A DNA stretch of 64,000 nucleotides, from the NCBI RefSeq assembly GCF_001667925.1, contig NZ_LZJR01000144.1:1-64000 (forward strand), written 5' to 3'. Shown in pieces: positions 1 to 8,274 of the stretch. Under the pieces are notes generated by a model that had not been told where the DNA came from, did not search any database, and worked only from the letters and a program-made list of their open reading frames with translations. Every line of letters begins with the position of its first letter. Positions within the stretch are counted from its first letter, which is position 1. The DNA comes from Mycobacterium sp. E2479. GTDB lineage: Bacteria; Actinomycetota; Actinomycetes; Mycobacteriales; Mycobacteriaceae. The position numbers were made by a program, and so were the translations under genes.

Positions 1-440
1 GAGTCGCGTGTCAGCGCCTTGAGCCGCAAGGCGGGTGCGACGGTGATGTCCGGATGCCGCGCCACCGCGGCGCGCGCCAGCCGGGCGACGGGGTCACCGC
101 CGCGCCGGCGCGCGGCCGAACGCCGGGTCGGTGCGGGCACGACGGTCAGCGGGGTCGGCACGATCCCCCAGGACAGCAGCCGGTGCACCCCGACGGCCAG
201 TGCGCGCGCCAGCGGCCCGACCAGATCGGCGCGGCCCTGCTCCTTGAGCGCCAGGATCGCGTTCCGGCGTGCGTTGGCGTAGCGGCCCAAGGCGAATACC
301 GGCACCCCCGGGTCGACGCGCGGGTTCACCACATGCGGCTGATCCGCGGCCACCGACAGCTCGGCGGCGCACCAGTCGCACCAGCGGGTCGACGGCGCCC
401 CACAGCCGCCGCATTCGGAGGGCAGGAACAGGTCGAGCAT
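1..440 (-). CDS. ComF-family phosphoribosyltransferase-like protein (partial, 3' end outside window)
   Basis: Reading leftward from the ATG at 440, the frame stays open to the window edge (146 codons). The N-terminus has four cysteines spaced as in the ComF zinc ribbon (CGGCG then CDWC, about residues 10-25), followed by FALGRYANARRNAILALKEQ, the usual ComF region ahead of the phosphoribosyltransferase fold. The PRPP-loop half is not in the window. ComF proteins are linked to DNA uptake in competent bacteria; in mycobacteria (Rv3242c homologue) the role is unknown. In M. tuberculosis another gene (Rv3243c) separates it from lpqB; here only 156 bp and a repeat array do. Confidence 0.85.
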   Translation of the reverse strand, partial: MLDLFLPSECGGCGAPSTRWCDWCAAELSVAADQPHVVNPRVDPGVPVFALGRYANARRNAILALKEQGRADLVGPLARALAVGVHRLLSWGIVPTPLTVVPAPTRRSAARRRGGDPVARLARAAVARHPDITVAPALRLKALTRD

Positions 441-476
441 GGCGCCAGTGTGGCGGATGGGTGTGACAGCTATTCC

Positions 477-596
477 GCGATCGCCGCTGGCCCGACGGCG
501 GCGACCCGCTGCGCCCGGCTCCGCCGCGCTGGCGATCGCCGCTGGCCCGACGGCGGCGACCCGCTGCGCCCGGCTCCGCCGCGCTGGCGATCGCCG
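477..596 (-). repeat. Tandem 55-bp hairpin repeat, two copies plus a partial, after lpqB
   Basis: Directly after the lpqB stop (TAG, 597-599) the minus strand carries two near-identical 55-bp units (596-542 and 541-487) and the first 10 bases of a third (486-477). Each begins CGGCGATCGCCAGCGCGGCG and ends near GGGTCGCCGCCGTCGGGCCAG. The outer arms GGCGATC and GGTCGCC pair with one G-U wobble, and the inner CGGC/GCCGG segments can also pair, so each unit folds as an interrupted hairpin. The same family recurs at 12591, 16561 and 50024. It may act as a terminator or mRNA 3'-end stabiliser; that is inference. Confidence 0.85.
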
Positions 597-2354
597 CTAA
601 CCCGGCAGCACGGGGGCCGCCCCGGGCACCGTCAGCCCGGGCACGTCCGACCAGCCCTGCTGACCGTCGGCCGACGGCGAATACTGCAGCACCCCTTGGG
701 GACCCGCGACGTAGGCCGTCGACGGGTTGGCGACCACCGTGGTCACCGGCATCTGTAAACCGTGCGGCGGGGCGTCGGAGTTCACCCCGTCGATGTTCAC
801 GTAAGACACCGGATGGCTGGCATCGGTGCGCGTCACCACGAGGTCGTCACCGGTGCGCCACGACAGCGACACCACCGAATTGCCCAACCCGAAGCCGAGC
901 CGGCGCGGGAAGGTCAGGGCGTACTGCCCGGCCTGGGTCTGCTCGACGCTGGCGAGAATCACCTGGCCGCCGATCACCATCGCGGCGCGGGTGCTGTCGC
1001 GGGACAGCTGCAAGTCGGTAATCGGCCCCGGGAACCGGGTGGCCACCGCCACCGAATCCACCGGGAGGCGCGCTGGTTGCCCGGAGGCCGGCTCCTGGAT
1101 CGCCCGCAACACGTTGTTGCCGTCGACCACGACCCAGACCACGTCGTCCAGCGACCAGGTCGGCCGCGACAGCGTGTGCCCGTCGGCGGACTGCACCGCC
1201 TCCTGGCCGAGATCGCCGATCCACAAGGACGCGGCCATGTCCGGGGCACCGCGATGCAGCGTCACCACCGACGCCACCTGCCGCCCGCTGCGCGACAGCG
1301 CTGCGCCGGTCTGGTCGCCCATGCGTCCGAACGCGCCGGCCACCATGGCGGTGTGCTGGCCGTCCAGCGCCACCAGTGAGCCGTTCACCAGGGCATGCAG
1401 GCCCGCGCCGGCACCGTCGGCCGCGCCGGGATCGGTGGCCGCGACGTCCGAAGTGGTCCACCCGTCGCGGAACCGGTCGTCCAGCGGCGCGCCGTCGGCG
1501 CTGATCACATACGGTCCCCGGATGTCGGCCCTGGCCAGGGTCCAAATGATCTGTGCCGCAAGCAATTGCCGGCTGTGCAGATCGGTTGTGGACAGCTTCT
1601 CGAGATCGATGCGCGCACCGCCGTAACCGCGCCCGATGCCGTTCTTGCCGCCGTCGGCGCGGGTCACCGGCCCACGCAGCCGCAGTGGCGGTGCGAGCAG
1701 GTTGCGGACCGTGTGCGCCATCTCGGGCCGCGGCCCGGCGATCAGCTTGGAGACGAGCTCGGTGGCCAACTGGTCGTGGTCGGGCACCGCGACGTAGCGC
1801 GGGTCGGGAACCACCGTCTTGCCGGTGGGGTCGTCGAAGTACAGCGTGTTGCGTTTGTAGGTGGACTGAAACTGTTGCCAATCCAGGAACACCCCGTTGG
1901 GCAACCGGTCGATGCGCCAACCGCCGGACGTCTTGACCAATTCGATCGGACCGGGGTCGGGCAGCACGCCCTCGGCGGTCTCGAACACCCCCACGTCCGA
2001 AAGCGAACCCAGGATGTCCGCCCGCATGGTGGCCGAAACACGTTCGGCCGCACGTGTTTCGACGAACACCACATGGTCGATCAGCAGTGCGCTACCCGCA
2101 TCGTCCCAGGCGTTGGACGCCGACTGGGTGAGGAACTGCCGCGCGGCCAGATGCCGGTTCGCGGGATCGGCTGTGGCCTTGAAGAATTCGCGCAGCAGCA
2201 CGTCGGGGTCCATGCCCGGGGTCGGCTTGGGCAGGTTCGACGGCGCCGGGCGCTCGACGGTGCCGATGGCTTGGGGCGCCGATGAGCTGGGCACCCCGGC
2301 GCAGCCGGCGAGCAGCATGACCGGCATCAGCAGGCCCAACAATCGCCGCATCAC
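597..2354 (-). CDS. lpqB: Lipoprotein LpqB, partner of the MtrAB system
   Basis: The 585-residue product begins with a basic stretch, a hydrophobic segment and the lipobox LLAGC (Cys18), so it is a lipoprotein anchored outside the membrane. The rest resembles LpqB: an N-terminal GerMN-like region and a C-terminal region with propeller-like repeats. In actinobacteria LpqB binds the extracellular part of MtrB and tunes MtrA signalling, affecting cell-wall homeostasis and division. The ATG overlaps the mtrB stop by 4 bp, which fits translational coupling in mtrA-mtrB-lpqB. The stop codon abuts a repeat array. Confidence 0.93.
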   Translation of the reverse strand: MMRRLLGLLMPVMLLAGCAGVPSSSAPQAIGTVERPAPSNLPKPTPGMDPDVLLREFFKATADPANRHLAARQFLTQSASNAWDDAGSALLIDHVVFVETRAAERVSATMRADILGSLSDVGVFETAEGVLPDPGPIELVKTSGGWRIDRLPNGVFLDWQQFQSTYKRNTLYFDDPTGKTVVPDPRYVAVPDHDQLATELVSKLIAGPRPEMAHTVRNLLAPPLRLRGPVTRADGGKNGIGRGYGGARIDLEKLSTTDLHSRQLLAAQIIWTLARADIRGPYVISADGAPLDDRFRDGWTTSDVAATDPGAADGAGAGLHALVNGSLVALDGQHTAMVAGAFGRMGDQTGAALSRSGRQVASVVTLHRGAPDMAASLWIGDLGQEAVQSADGHTLSRPTWSLDDVVWVVVDGNNVLRAIQEPASGQPARLPVDSVAVATRFPGPITDLQLSRDSTRAAMVIGGQVILASVEQTQAGQYALTFPRRLGFGLGNSVVSLSWRTGDDLVVTRTDASHPVSYVNIDGVNSDAPPHGLQMPVTTVVANPSTAYVAGPQGVLQYSPSADGQQGWSDVPGLTVPGAAPVLPG

Positions 2355-4033
2355 AGGGTCCTCTCGGCGTGCTCACGCTGGCGCTGCTGGCGTTCCTTGC
2401 GCTCGGGCGCACCGGCCTGCGGGGCGGGTTGCGGAATCGGCTTCATGGGCAGCGGACTGGTGGTGACCTTGTGGCCGCGAACGAGCGGCAGCGTCAGCCG
2501 GAAGCAGGAGCCGTCGCCCGGTTCACCCCAGGCCTCCAGCCTGCCCTGGTGCAGGCGCGCGTCCTCGATGCTGATCGCCAGGCCGAGCCCGGTGCCGCCG
2601 GAGCGGCGCACCCGGGCGGGGTCGGCCCGCCAGAACCGGCTGAACACCAGCTTCTCCTCGCCGGGTCGCAGTCCCACGCCGTAGTCGCGGACGGTGACGG
2701 CGACCGTGTCCTCGTCGGCGGCCATGCGGATCTTGACCGGCTTGTGCTCGGCGTGGTCGATGGCGTTGGCGATCAGGTTGCGCAAGATGCGCTCCACCCG
2801 GCGGGTGTCGACCTCGGCGATCACCTCTTCGGTTGGCAGATCCACCTTCAGTTCGATGCCGGCGTCTTCGGCCAGATGCCCCACGTTGCTCAGCGCGCTC
2901 TGCACGGTGGTGCGCAGGTCGACGGCTTCGACGGACAGCTCGGCGACACCGGCGTCGTGCCGGGAGATTTCGAGCAGGTCGTTGAGCAGCGACTCGAACC
3001 GGTCCAGCTCGTTGACCATCAGCTCGGTGGAGCGCGCCAACGTCGGGTCCAGGTCGGCGCTGTGGTCATAGATCAGGTCGGCGGCCATCCGCACGGTGGT
3101 CAGCGGGGTACGCAGCTCGTGGCTCACGTCGGATGTGAAGCGGCGCTGCAGATTACCGAATTCCTCGAGCTGGGTGATCTGGCGCGACAGGCTTTCGGCC
3201 ATGTCGTTGAACGACATGGCCAGCCGCGCCATGTCGTCCTCGCCGCGCACCGGCATTCTTTCGGACAGATGGCCTTCGGCGAACCGTTCGGCGATGCGCG
3301 ACGCCGACCGCACCGGCACCACCACCTGCCGCGACACCAGCAGAGCGATGCCGGCCAGCAGCACCAGCAGCACGGCGCCGCCGGTGATCATGGTGCCGCG
3401 CACCAACTGGATGGTGGCCTGCTCGTTCTTCAGCGGGAAGATCAGATAGAGCTCCAGGTTGGCGACCTGAGACGACGCGGGGGTACCGACAATCAGCGCC
3501 GGTCCGGAGAACCCGTCGGTGTGCACGACGGCGTACTGGTAGGCCGCCTGCCCGGCCTTGACGAAACCGCGCAGGGAACCGGGCACCTGGTCGACCGGGC
3601 CGGCCGTGGTCGCCGCGCGCGGTCCGTCGCCCGGCACCATCAGCACCGCGTCGAACGCGCCGGCCAGCCCCGCACCCGAGGCCGGATCGGTTTTGGAGGT
3701 CAGCGTGTTGCGCGCCAGCTGCAGGCTGCTGTCCAGCGAACGCGCCTCTTCGCCGTTGACGATTCCGCCCACGGTGGTGCGCGCCCGCTCGATCTGTTCC
3801 ATGGCGGCCTTCACCTTGACATCGAGCACGCGATTGGTGACCTGACTGGTCAATACGAAGCCGAGAGCCAGGATGACCGCGAGGGACAGCCCCAGCGTCA
3901 GCGCCACCACCCGCAGCTGCAACGAGCGCCGCCAGGCGATGGCCACGGCCCGACTCACCGTGCCCATGCCACGAGTCATGGGGCCGGAGCGCCCCCAGCG
4001 GCTCCGAGTTCGTCGCCGGGAGCCCCAGATCAC
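2351..4033 (-). CDS. mtrB: Sensor histidine kinase MtrB
   Basis: This 560-residue kinase has transmembrane segments at about 40-60 and 215-235, an extracellular sensor between them, a HAMP region (about 236-290), the HisKA motif SHELRTPL with phospho-acceptor His305, and the ATPase motifs NLIANAIDHAE and GTGLGLAI. It matches M. tuberculosis MtrB over its length except the proline-rich C-terminal tail, which varies. It phosphorylates MtrA and is tied to septation and peptidoglycan remodelling. It lies 97 bp behind mtrA, with a degraded MIRU element between, and overlaps lpqB by 4 bp. Confidence 0.97.
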   Translation of the reverse strand: MIWGSRRRTRSRWGRSGPMTRGMGTVSRAVAIAWRRSLQLRVVALTLGLSLAVILALGFVLTSQVTNRVLDVKVKAAMEQIERARTTVGGIVNGEEARSLDSSLQLARNTLTSKTDPASGAGLAGAFDAVLMVPGDGPRAATTAGPVDQVPGSLRGFVKAGQAAYQYAVVHTDGFSGPALIVGTPASSQVANLELYLIFPLKNEQATIQLVRGTMITGGAVLLVLLAGIALLVSRQVVVPVRSASRIAERFAEGHLSERMPVRGEDDMARLAMSFNDMAESLSRQITQLEEFGNLQRRFTSDVSHELRTPLTTVRMAADLIYDHSADLDPTLARSTELMVNELDRFESLLNDLLEISRHDAGVAELSVEAVDLRTTVQSALSNVGHLAEDAGIELKVDLPTEEVIAEVDTRRVERILRNLIANAIDHAEHKPVKIRMAADEDTVAVTVRDYGVGLRPGEEKLVFSRFWRADPARVRRSGGTGLGLAISIEDARLHQGRLEAWGEPGDGSCFRLTLPLVRGHKVTTSPLPMKPIPQPAPQAGAPERKERQQRQREHAERTL

Positions 4034-4059
4034 CGCCGGCGCTCCCCCTGTTCACGACG

Positions 4060-4133
4060 TTTCACATTGTGGCTACCGGTGCCGGAGCGCCGCTTTCCAG
4101 CACTGCGGCGCCCTGCATCGTCGCCCGCGGTCA
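4060..4133 (-). repeat. Degenerate MIRU-type element between mtrA and mtrB
   Basis: From the mtrA stop the minus strand reads TGACCGCGGGCGACGATGCAG, the typical 5' part of a mycobacterial interspersed repetitive unit. The usual central part (AGCGTAGCGATGAGGAGGAG) is replaced by unrelated GC-rich sequence, and a GGCGCTCC tail remains. I read it as an old, decayed MIRU. The borders are approximate. Confidence 0.6.
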
Positions 4134-4817
4134 CGGAGGTCCGGCCTTGTATCCCACTCCTCGAACGGTCAACACCACGGTCGGGTTCTCAGGGTCTTTC
4201 TCAACCTTGGCCCGCAGACGCTGGACGTGCACGTTCACCAAGCGGGTATCCGCCGGGTGACGATAGCCCCACACCTGTTCGAGCAGCACATCACGAGTAA
4301 ACACCTGCCGCGGTTTGCGCGCCAACGCCACCAGCAAGTCGAACTCGAGCGGTGTCAGGGAGATCTGCTCGCCGTTGCGTGTCACCTTGTGCGCCGGCAC
4401 GTCGATCTCGACGTCGGCGATGGACAGCATCTCGGCCGGCTCGTCGTCGTTGCGCCGCAGCCGTGCCCGCACCCGGGCCACCAGCTCCTTCGGCTTGAAG
4501 GGCTTCATGATGTAGTCGTCGGCACCCGACTCGAGGCCCAGGACCACATCGACGGTGTCCGTCTTGGCGGTCAGCATCACGATCGGCACGCCGGAATCGG
4601 CGCGCAACACCCGGCACACGTCGATGCCGTTCATGCCGGGCAGCATCAGGTCCAACAACACCAAGTCGGGGCGCAGTTCGCGCACCGCAGTCAGGGCCTG
4701 GGTGCCGTCACCGATGACCGCAGTGTCGAAACCCTCCCCACGAAGCACGATGGTGAGCATCTCGGCCAGCGAAGCGTCGTCGTCGACGACCAAAATCCTT
4801 TGCCTCATGGAGTCCAT
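4131..4817 (-). CDS. mtrA: Response regulator MtrA
   Basis: The 228-residue OmpR-type regulator has a receiver domain (about 1-125) with acidic pocket residues Asp12-14, phospho-acceptor Asp56 in LLDLMLPG and a conserved lysine in IMKPFKPKE, then a winged-helix DNA-binding domain ending VRGVGYKAGPP. It is nearly identical to M. tuberculosis MtrA, an essential regulator of cell division, DnaA-linked and cell-wall genes. The start was set at ATG 4817 (MDSMRQRI) because it reproduces the family length; the open frame continues upstream only because of GC-rich sequence. It heads mtrA-mtrB-lpqB and lies 80 bp after tmk. Confidence 0.98.
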   Translation of the reverse strand: MDSMRQRILVVDDDASLAEMLTIVLRGEGFDTAVIGDGTQALTAVRELRPDLVLLDLMLPGMNGIDVCRVLRADSGVPIVMLTAKTDTVDVVLGLESGADDYIMKPFKPKELVARVRARLRRNDDEPAEMLSIADVEIDVPAHKVTRNGEQISLTPLEFDLLVALARKPRQVFTRDVLLEQVWGYRHPADTRLVNVHVQRLRAKVEKDPENPTVVLTVRGVGYKAGPP

Positions 4818-4897
4818 GGTGTCACCACATCGGGACAAAACTCGGACATCACGCGGGCGTTTCTCCTTCGAAACGGCCGAATCGTGACAAATCTGTG

Positions 4898-5530
4898 CTA
4901 GGTGGCGGCCAAATCGGCTGCCAATCGCCCCGGATCGACGCCCGCGTCGACGCTGCGCCACTGGCCGCCCCAGCCGGCTGCGGCCAACTCTGCGTAGACC
5001 GCGCCGGTGCGCTGCTGAAGGCCGTCGTCGCGTTCGTAACTGTCGCGCGCCCGGCCGGGTTCGGACTCGGCGCGGCTGCGGGCGCGCCGCCCGGCCAATT
5101 CGGCCGGCACCGCGAGCAGCACCTGCCAGTCGGGCGTGGGCAGCCCGAGGCGCCCGTATTCCAGCGCGTGTATCCACTCCACGGCCGGTCCGGCCGCGTC
5201 CTGGTGCAACCGGGCGGCGGTGTATGCCGCGTTGGAGGCGACGTAGCGATCCATGATCACCACGTCGTGCGCGCGACGCAGCGCATCGATTTCGTCGACC
5301 GCCCCGGCACGGTCCAGCGCGAACAGCAACGCCATCGCATACACCGACGACGCGAGGTCGCCGTGCTGGCCGTGCAGGGCCTCGGCCGCGATGTCGGCGA
5401 TCACCGATTCCCCATAGCGCGGAAAGGCCAGCAACGCGACCGACTTGCCGTCGGCCTGAAATAGGTTGCGCAGCTTGTCCGTCAGCGTCCGTTTGCCGGC
5501 GCCGTCAATGCCCTCGATCGCGATCAGCAC
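4898..5530 (-). CDS. tmk: Thymidylate kinase
   Basis: The 210-residue product starts MLIAIEGIDGAGK, the P-loop of thymidylate kinases, and has the family FPRYGES and DRYVASNAAY segments. It phosphorylates dTMP to dTDP with ATP in the cytosol. The substrate loop FPRYGES matches the mycobacterial enzyme. It sits between sahH (58 bp upstream, with a hairpin between) and mtrA (80 bp downstream), as in M. tuberculosis. Confidence 0.96.
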   Translation of the reverse strand: MLIAIEGIDGAGKRTLTDKLRNLFQADGKSVALLAFPRYGESVIADIAAEALHGQHGDLASSVYAMALLFALDRAGAVDEIDALRRAHDVVIMDRYVASNAAYTAARLHQDAAGPAVEWIHALEYGRLGLPTPDWQVLLAVPAELAGRRARSRAESEPGRARDSYERDDGLQQRTGAVYAELAAAGWGGQWRSVDAGVDPGRLAADLAAT

Positions 5531-5545
5531 GGCGCGAGCCTATCG

Positions 5546-5579
5546 CCGCCGAGTGCCACGCTTACGCGACACTCGGCGG
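5546..5579 (-). terminator. Perfect 10-bp-stem hairpin after sahH
   Basis: The arms CCGCCGAGTG (5546-5555) and CACTCGGCGG (5570-5579) are exact reverse complements around a 14-nt loop. It lies 10 bp beyond the sahH stop and 16 bp before tmk starts. There is no U-tract, as is usual for mycobacterial terminator-like hairpins. The same GCCGAG arm recurs at 23115. Termination or attenuation is inferred. Confidence 0.6.
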
Positions 5580-5588
5580 TCGCGCGGC

Positions 5589-7061
5589 TCAGTAGCGGTA
5601 GTGGTCGGCCTTGTAGGGGCCGTCGACGTCGACGCCGATGTACTCGGCCTGCTCCTTGGTCAGCTTGGTCAGCTTGCCGCCGAGCGCCTCGACGTGGATG
5701 CGGGCCACCTTCTCGTCGAGGTGCTTGGGCAGCCGGTAGACCTCGTTGTCGTACTCGTCGTTCTTGGTCCACAGCTCGATCTGGGCGATGACCTGGTTGG
5801 AGAAGCTGTTGCTCATCACGAACGACGGGTGTCCGGTCGCGTTACCGAGGTTCAGCAGCCTGCCCTCGGACAACACGATGATCGACTTGCCGGTGTCCGG
5901 GAAGGTCCACAGGTCGACCTGCGGGCGGATGTTGGTCTTGGTGGCACCGGAGCGCTCCAGCCGAGCGATCTGAATCTCGTTGTCGAAGTGGCCGATGTTG
6001 CCCAGGATTGCCTTGTCCTTCATCGCCTTCATGTGCTCGAGGGTGATGATGTCCTTGTTGCCGGTGGTGGTGATGATGATGTCGGCTTCGCCGATCACGT
6101 CCTCCACCCGCTTGACGTCGAAGCCCTCCATCAGCGCCTGAAGGGCGTTGATCGGGTCGATCTCGGTGACGGTCACCCGCGCGCCCTGGCCGGCCACCGA
6201 CTCGGCGGAGCCCTTACCGACGTCGCCGTAGCCGCAGATCAGCACCTTTTTGCCACCGATCAGCACGTCGGTGCCGCGGTTGATGCCGTCGATCAGCGAG
6301 TGCCGGCAGCCGTACTTGTTGTCGAACTTGCTCTTCGTGACCGAGTCGTTGACGTTGATCGCCGGGAAGGCCAGGTCGCCGGCGGCGGCGAACTGGTAGA
6401 GCCGCAGCACACCGGTGGTGGTCTCCTCGGAGACGCCCTTGATCGAGGCGGCGATCTTGGTCCACTTGTCCTTGTCGGTCTCGAAACGCTTGCGCAGCAG
6501 GTTCAAGAACACGCGGTGCTCGGTCGAGTCGTCTTCGTCGTCCGGCGGCACCACGCCGGCCCTCTCGTACTGCGCGCCACGCAGCACCAGCATGGTGGCG
6601 TCACCGCCGTCGTCCAGGATCATGTTGGCCGGCTCGTCGGGCCAGGTCAGCACCTGCTCGGCCGCCCACCAGTATTCCTCGAGCGTCTCGCCCTTCCAGG
6701 CGTACACCGGAACGCCCTTGGGCTCCTCCGGAGTGCCGTGCGGGCCGACGACCACTGCGGCGGCGGCGTGGTCCTGGGTGGAGAAGATGTTGCAGGACGC
6801 CCAGCGCACCTCGGCACCCAGCGCGACGAGGGTCTCGATCAGCACCGCGGTCTGCACGGTCATGTGCAGCGAACCCGAGATGCGCGCGCCCTTGAGCGGC
6901 TGCACGTCGTGGTACTCGCGGCGCAGCGACATCAGACCCGGCATCTCCTGTTCGGAGAGCTCGATGTCCCGGCGACCGTAATCCGCCAACGAAAGATCGG
7001 CGACCTTGAAATCGATGCCGTTCCGGACGTCGGGGGTGAGTGCGTTTTCGGTCGTCGTCAT
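5589..7061 (-). CDS. sahH: Adenosylhomocysteinase
   Basis: The 490-residue enzyme hydrolyses S-adenosylhomocysteine to adenosine and homocysteine with bound NAD, removing the product inhibitor of methyltransferases. Visible features are the N-terminal substrate region with SLHMTVQTA, the NAD-binding GYGDVGKGSA, and the C-terminal tail ending YKADHYRY, which completes the neighbouring subunit's active site. An actinobacterial insertion (about 150-200) is present. GGAAGAACA lies before the ATG. It probably heads the sahH-tmk-mtrAB-lpqB unit; a hairpin follows it. Confidence 0.97.
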   Translation of the reverse strand: MTTTENALTPDVRNGIDFKVADLSLADYGRRDIELSEQEMPGLMSLRREYHDVQPLKGARISGSLHMTVQTAVLIETLVALGAEVRWASCNIFSTQDHAAAAVVVGPHGTPEEPKGVPVYAWKGETLEEYWWAAEQVLTWPDEPANMILDDGGDATMLVLRGAQYERAGVVPPDDEDDSTEHRVFLNLLRKRFETDKDKWTKIAASIKGVSEETTTGVLRLYQFAAAGDLAFPAINVNDSVTKSKFDNKYGCRHSLIDGINRGTDVLIGGKKVLICGYGDVGKGSAESVAGQGARVTVTEIDPINALQALMEGFDVKRVEDVIGEADIIITTTGNKDIITLEHMKAMKDKAILGNIGHFDNEIQIARLERSGATKTNIRPQVDLWTFPDTGKSIIVLSEGRLLNLGNATGHPSFVMSNSFSNQVIAQIELWTKNDEYDNEVYRLPKHLDEKVARIHVEALGGKLTKLTKEQAEYIGVDVDGPYKADHYRY

Positions 7062-7170
7062 AACGTGTTCTTCCTTTTTCGGCTCGCTCGGTCCAAGCGG
7101 TAATTAGCTTAGGTATGTTCTTAGGCCACTGTAGTCGGGGTTGGGTGCGCCCCTCGGCTCAGGGAAGGGC

Positions 7171-7821
7171 TCAGGGAACGTTGACCACGCCGTGCCGCTC
7201 CGCGAATGGCGTCATCAACCGGGCCAGATCGGCCGCCACGTCGTGGTCCGCCTCGGGCGGCATCGACACGTAGCTCAGCGCCAGCCGCACGATCGCACGC
7301 GCCAGCACTCCGGCGTCCTCGTCGCTGGTCGCCACCCAGCTCTGGGTCAGCGCCGTGGTCAGCCGTTCGGAGGCGCGGTTGATGATCGGGGCGCTGTCGG
7401 TGGTGATGATCTGCAGCAAGTCCGGCTTGGCCACCCCAGTGAGCAGCGAGATCACCAGCGGGTCCGCCGACAACTCGGTGAACAGGTCGCGAAAACCCTG
7501 CAGGAACGCCTCATAGATGTTGCCGATGTTGGCTTGCAGCGCGGCGTTGACGGCGTCGACCAGCCAATCGGCCAGACGCAGGCCATACCCCTGCGCCAGG
7601 CCCTGCCGCGAGCCGAACTCGTTGTAGATCGTCTGCCGGCTGACGCCCGCGGCGCGGGCCACATCGGACAGCGTGATGGCCGACCAGTCCCGGGTCAGCA
7701 GCAGATCGCGCATGGCGTCGAGCACCGAATCGCGCAGCAGGGCACGCGACGCCTCGGCGTACGACATCCGCTTCACAGGCGCGACAATAGCGGCTTTCGA
7801 CGCGGCGGTGGCGCCGATCAT
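7171..7821 (-). CDS. TetR-family regulator of the alkane hydroxylase operon
   Basis: The 216-residue protein has an N-terminal TetR helix-turn-helix (LSDVARAAGVSRQTIYNEFGSR, about residues 52-73) and a helical ligand domain. It is the last gene of alkB-rubA-rubB-tetR and corresponds to Rv3249c. Homologues in actinobacterial alkane operons repress alkB and are released by fatty acids; that it does so here is inference. Its ATG is the end of a MIRU element that bridges it to rubB. Palindromes upstream of alkB are candidate operators. Confidence 0.85.
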   Translation of the reverse strand: MIGATAASKAAIVAPVKRMSYAEASRALLRDSVLDAMRDLLLTRDWSAITLSDVARAAGVSRQTIYNEFGSRQGLAQGYGLRLADWLVDAVNAALQANIGNIYEAFLQGFRDLFTELSADPLVISLLTGVAKPDLLQIITTDSAPIINRASERLTTALTQSWVATSDEDAGVLARAIVRLALSYVSMPPEADHDVAADLARLMTPFAERHGVVNVP

Positions 7822-7870
7822 CGGCGCCGCTCCTCCCCATCGCTACGCTGCGCATCGTCGCCGGCGGTCA
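7819..7870 (-). repeat. MIRU element joining rubB and tetR
   Basis: On the minus strand the rubB stop opens TGACCGCCGGCGACGATGCG and the element runs through CAGCGTAGCGATGGGGAGGAG to GCGCCGATGA, where ATG is the tetR start. This is the classic MIRU arrangement: about 50 bp between two genes of an operon, beginning at a TGA stop and ending at an ATGA. The GAGGAG near its 3' end can serve as the ribosome site for tetR. Confidence 0.88.
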
Positions 7871-8053
7871 CGAACGGGCGATCTCCACCATCACGAAGTC
7901 GGTCTTCGCCGCGCCGCAATCCGGGCAGCTCCAGTCTTCGGGAATGTCGTCCCAGCGGGTTCCGGGCGCAATGCCGTCTTCGGGCCAACCCTTAGCCTCG
8001 TCGTACTCGAATCCGCATTGCACGCAGATGAAAAGCTTGTAGTCGTCGTTCAT
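7868..8053 (-). CDS. rubB: Rubredoxin RubB
   Basis: This 61-residue rubredoxin has both CxxCG iron knuckles (CVQCGFEYD and CPDCGAAK), with the aromatic core residues of AlkG-type rubredoxins. It carries electrons from a rubredoxin reductase to AlkB. It overlaps rubA by 4 bp (ATGA), and its stop begins the MIRU before tetR. A second rubredoxin directly upstream is normal in actinobacterial alkB operons. Confidence 0.96.
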   Translation of the reverse strand: MNDDYKLFICVQCGFEYDEAKGWPEDGIAPGTRWDDIPEDWSCPDCGAAKTDFVMVEIARS

Positions 8054-8274
8054 CGGTTCGCTCCTAACCAGTGGTCCGGCTCCTTCTCATCGCGTGGTCC
8101 CACGTCGTCGCCGGACGTCGTTTCGAAATCGACCTTCTCGCGCACCGCACAATCGGGGCAGCACCAGTCTTCGGGGATGTCGCTGAAGGGTGTGCCGGGG
8201 CGAAAGCCTTCCCGCGGTGCGCCTTTCGCTTCGTCGTAGGTGTAGCCGCAGCCGGGGCAGCGGTAGGCGGTCAT
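8050..8274 (-). CDS. rubA: Rubredoxin RubA
   Basis: The 74-residue rubredoxin starts MTAYRCPGCGYTYDEAKG and has the second knuckle CPDC. Its acidic C-terminal tail (about residues 51-74) is longer than that of RubB. The start is ATG 8274, which overlaps the alkB stop as ATGA; the much longer open frame upstream is a shadow of alkB. Paired rubredoxins may differ in ability to support AlkB, and which is the main donor here cannot be read from sequence. Confidence 0.95.
   Translation of the reverse strand: MTAYRCPGCGYTYDEAKGAPREGFRPGTPFSDIPEDWCCPDCAVREKVDFETTSGDDVGPRDEKEPDHWLGANR

Noticed and set aside
54..758. Long plus-strand frames across the first 4 kb
   Set aside because: They are antisense to comF, lpqB and mtrB, are Arg/Pro-rich and have no motifs; the minus-strand genes are unambiguous.
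4818..4897. MtrA autoregulatory site upstream of mtrA
   Set aside because: Only one GTCAC half-site is visible; no pair with the right spacing.
7085..7130. Iron-box-like TTAGCTTAGGTATGTTCTTAGG upstream of sahH
   Set aside because: It shares TTAGG pieces with the IdeR site but lacks the 19-bp dyad symmetry.
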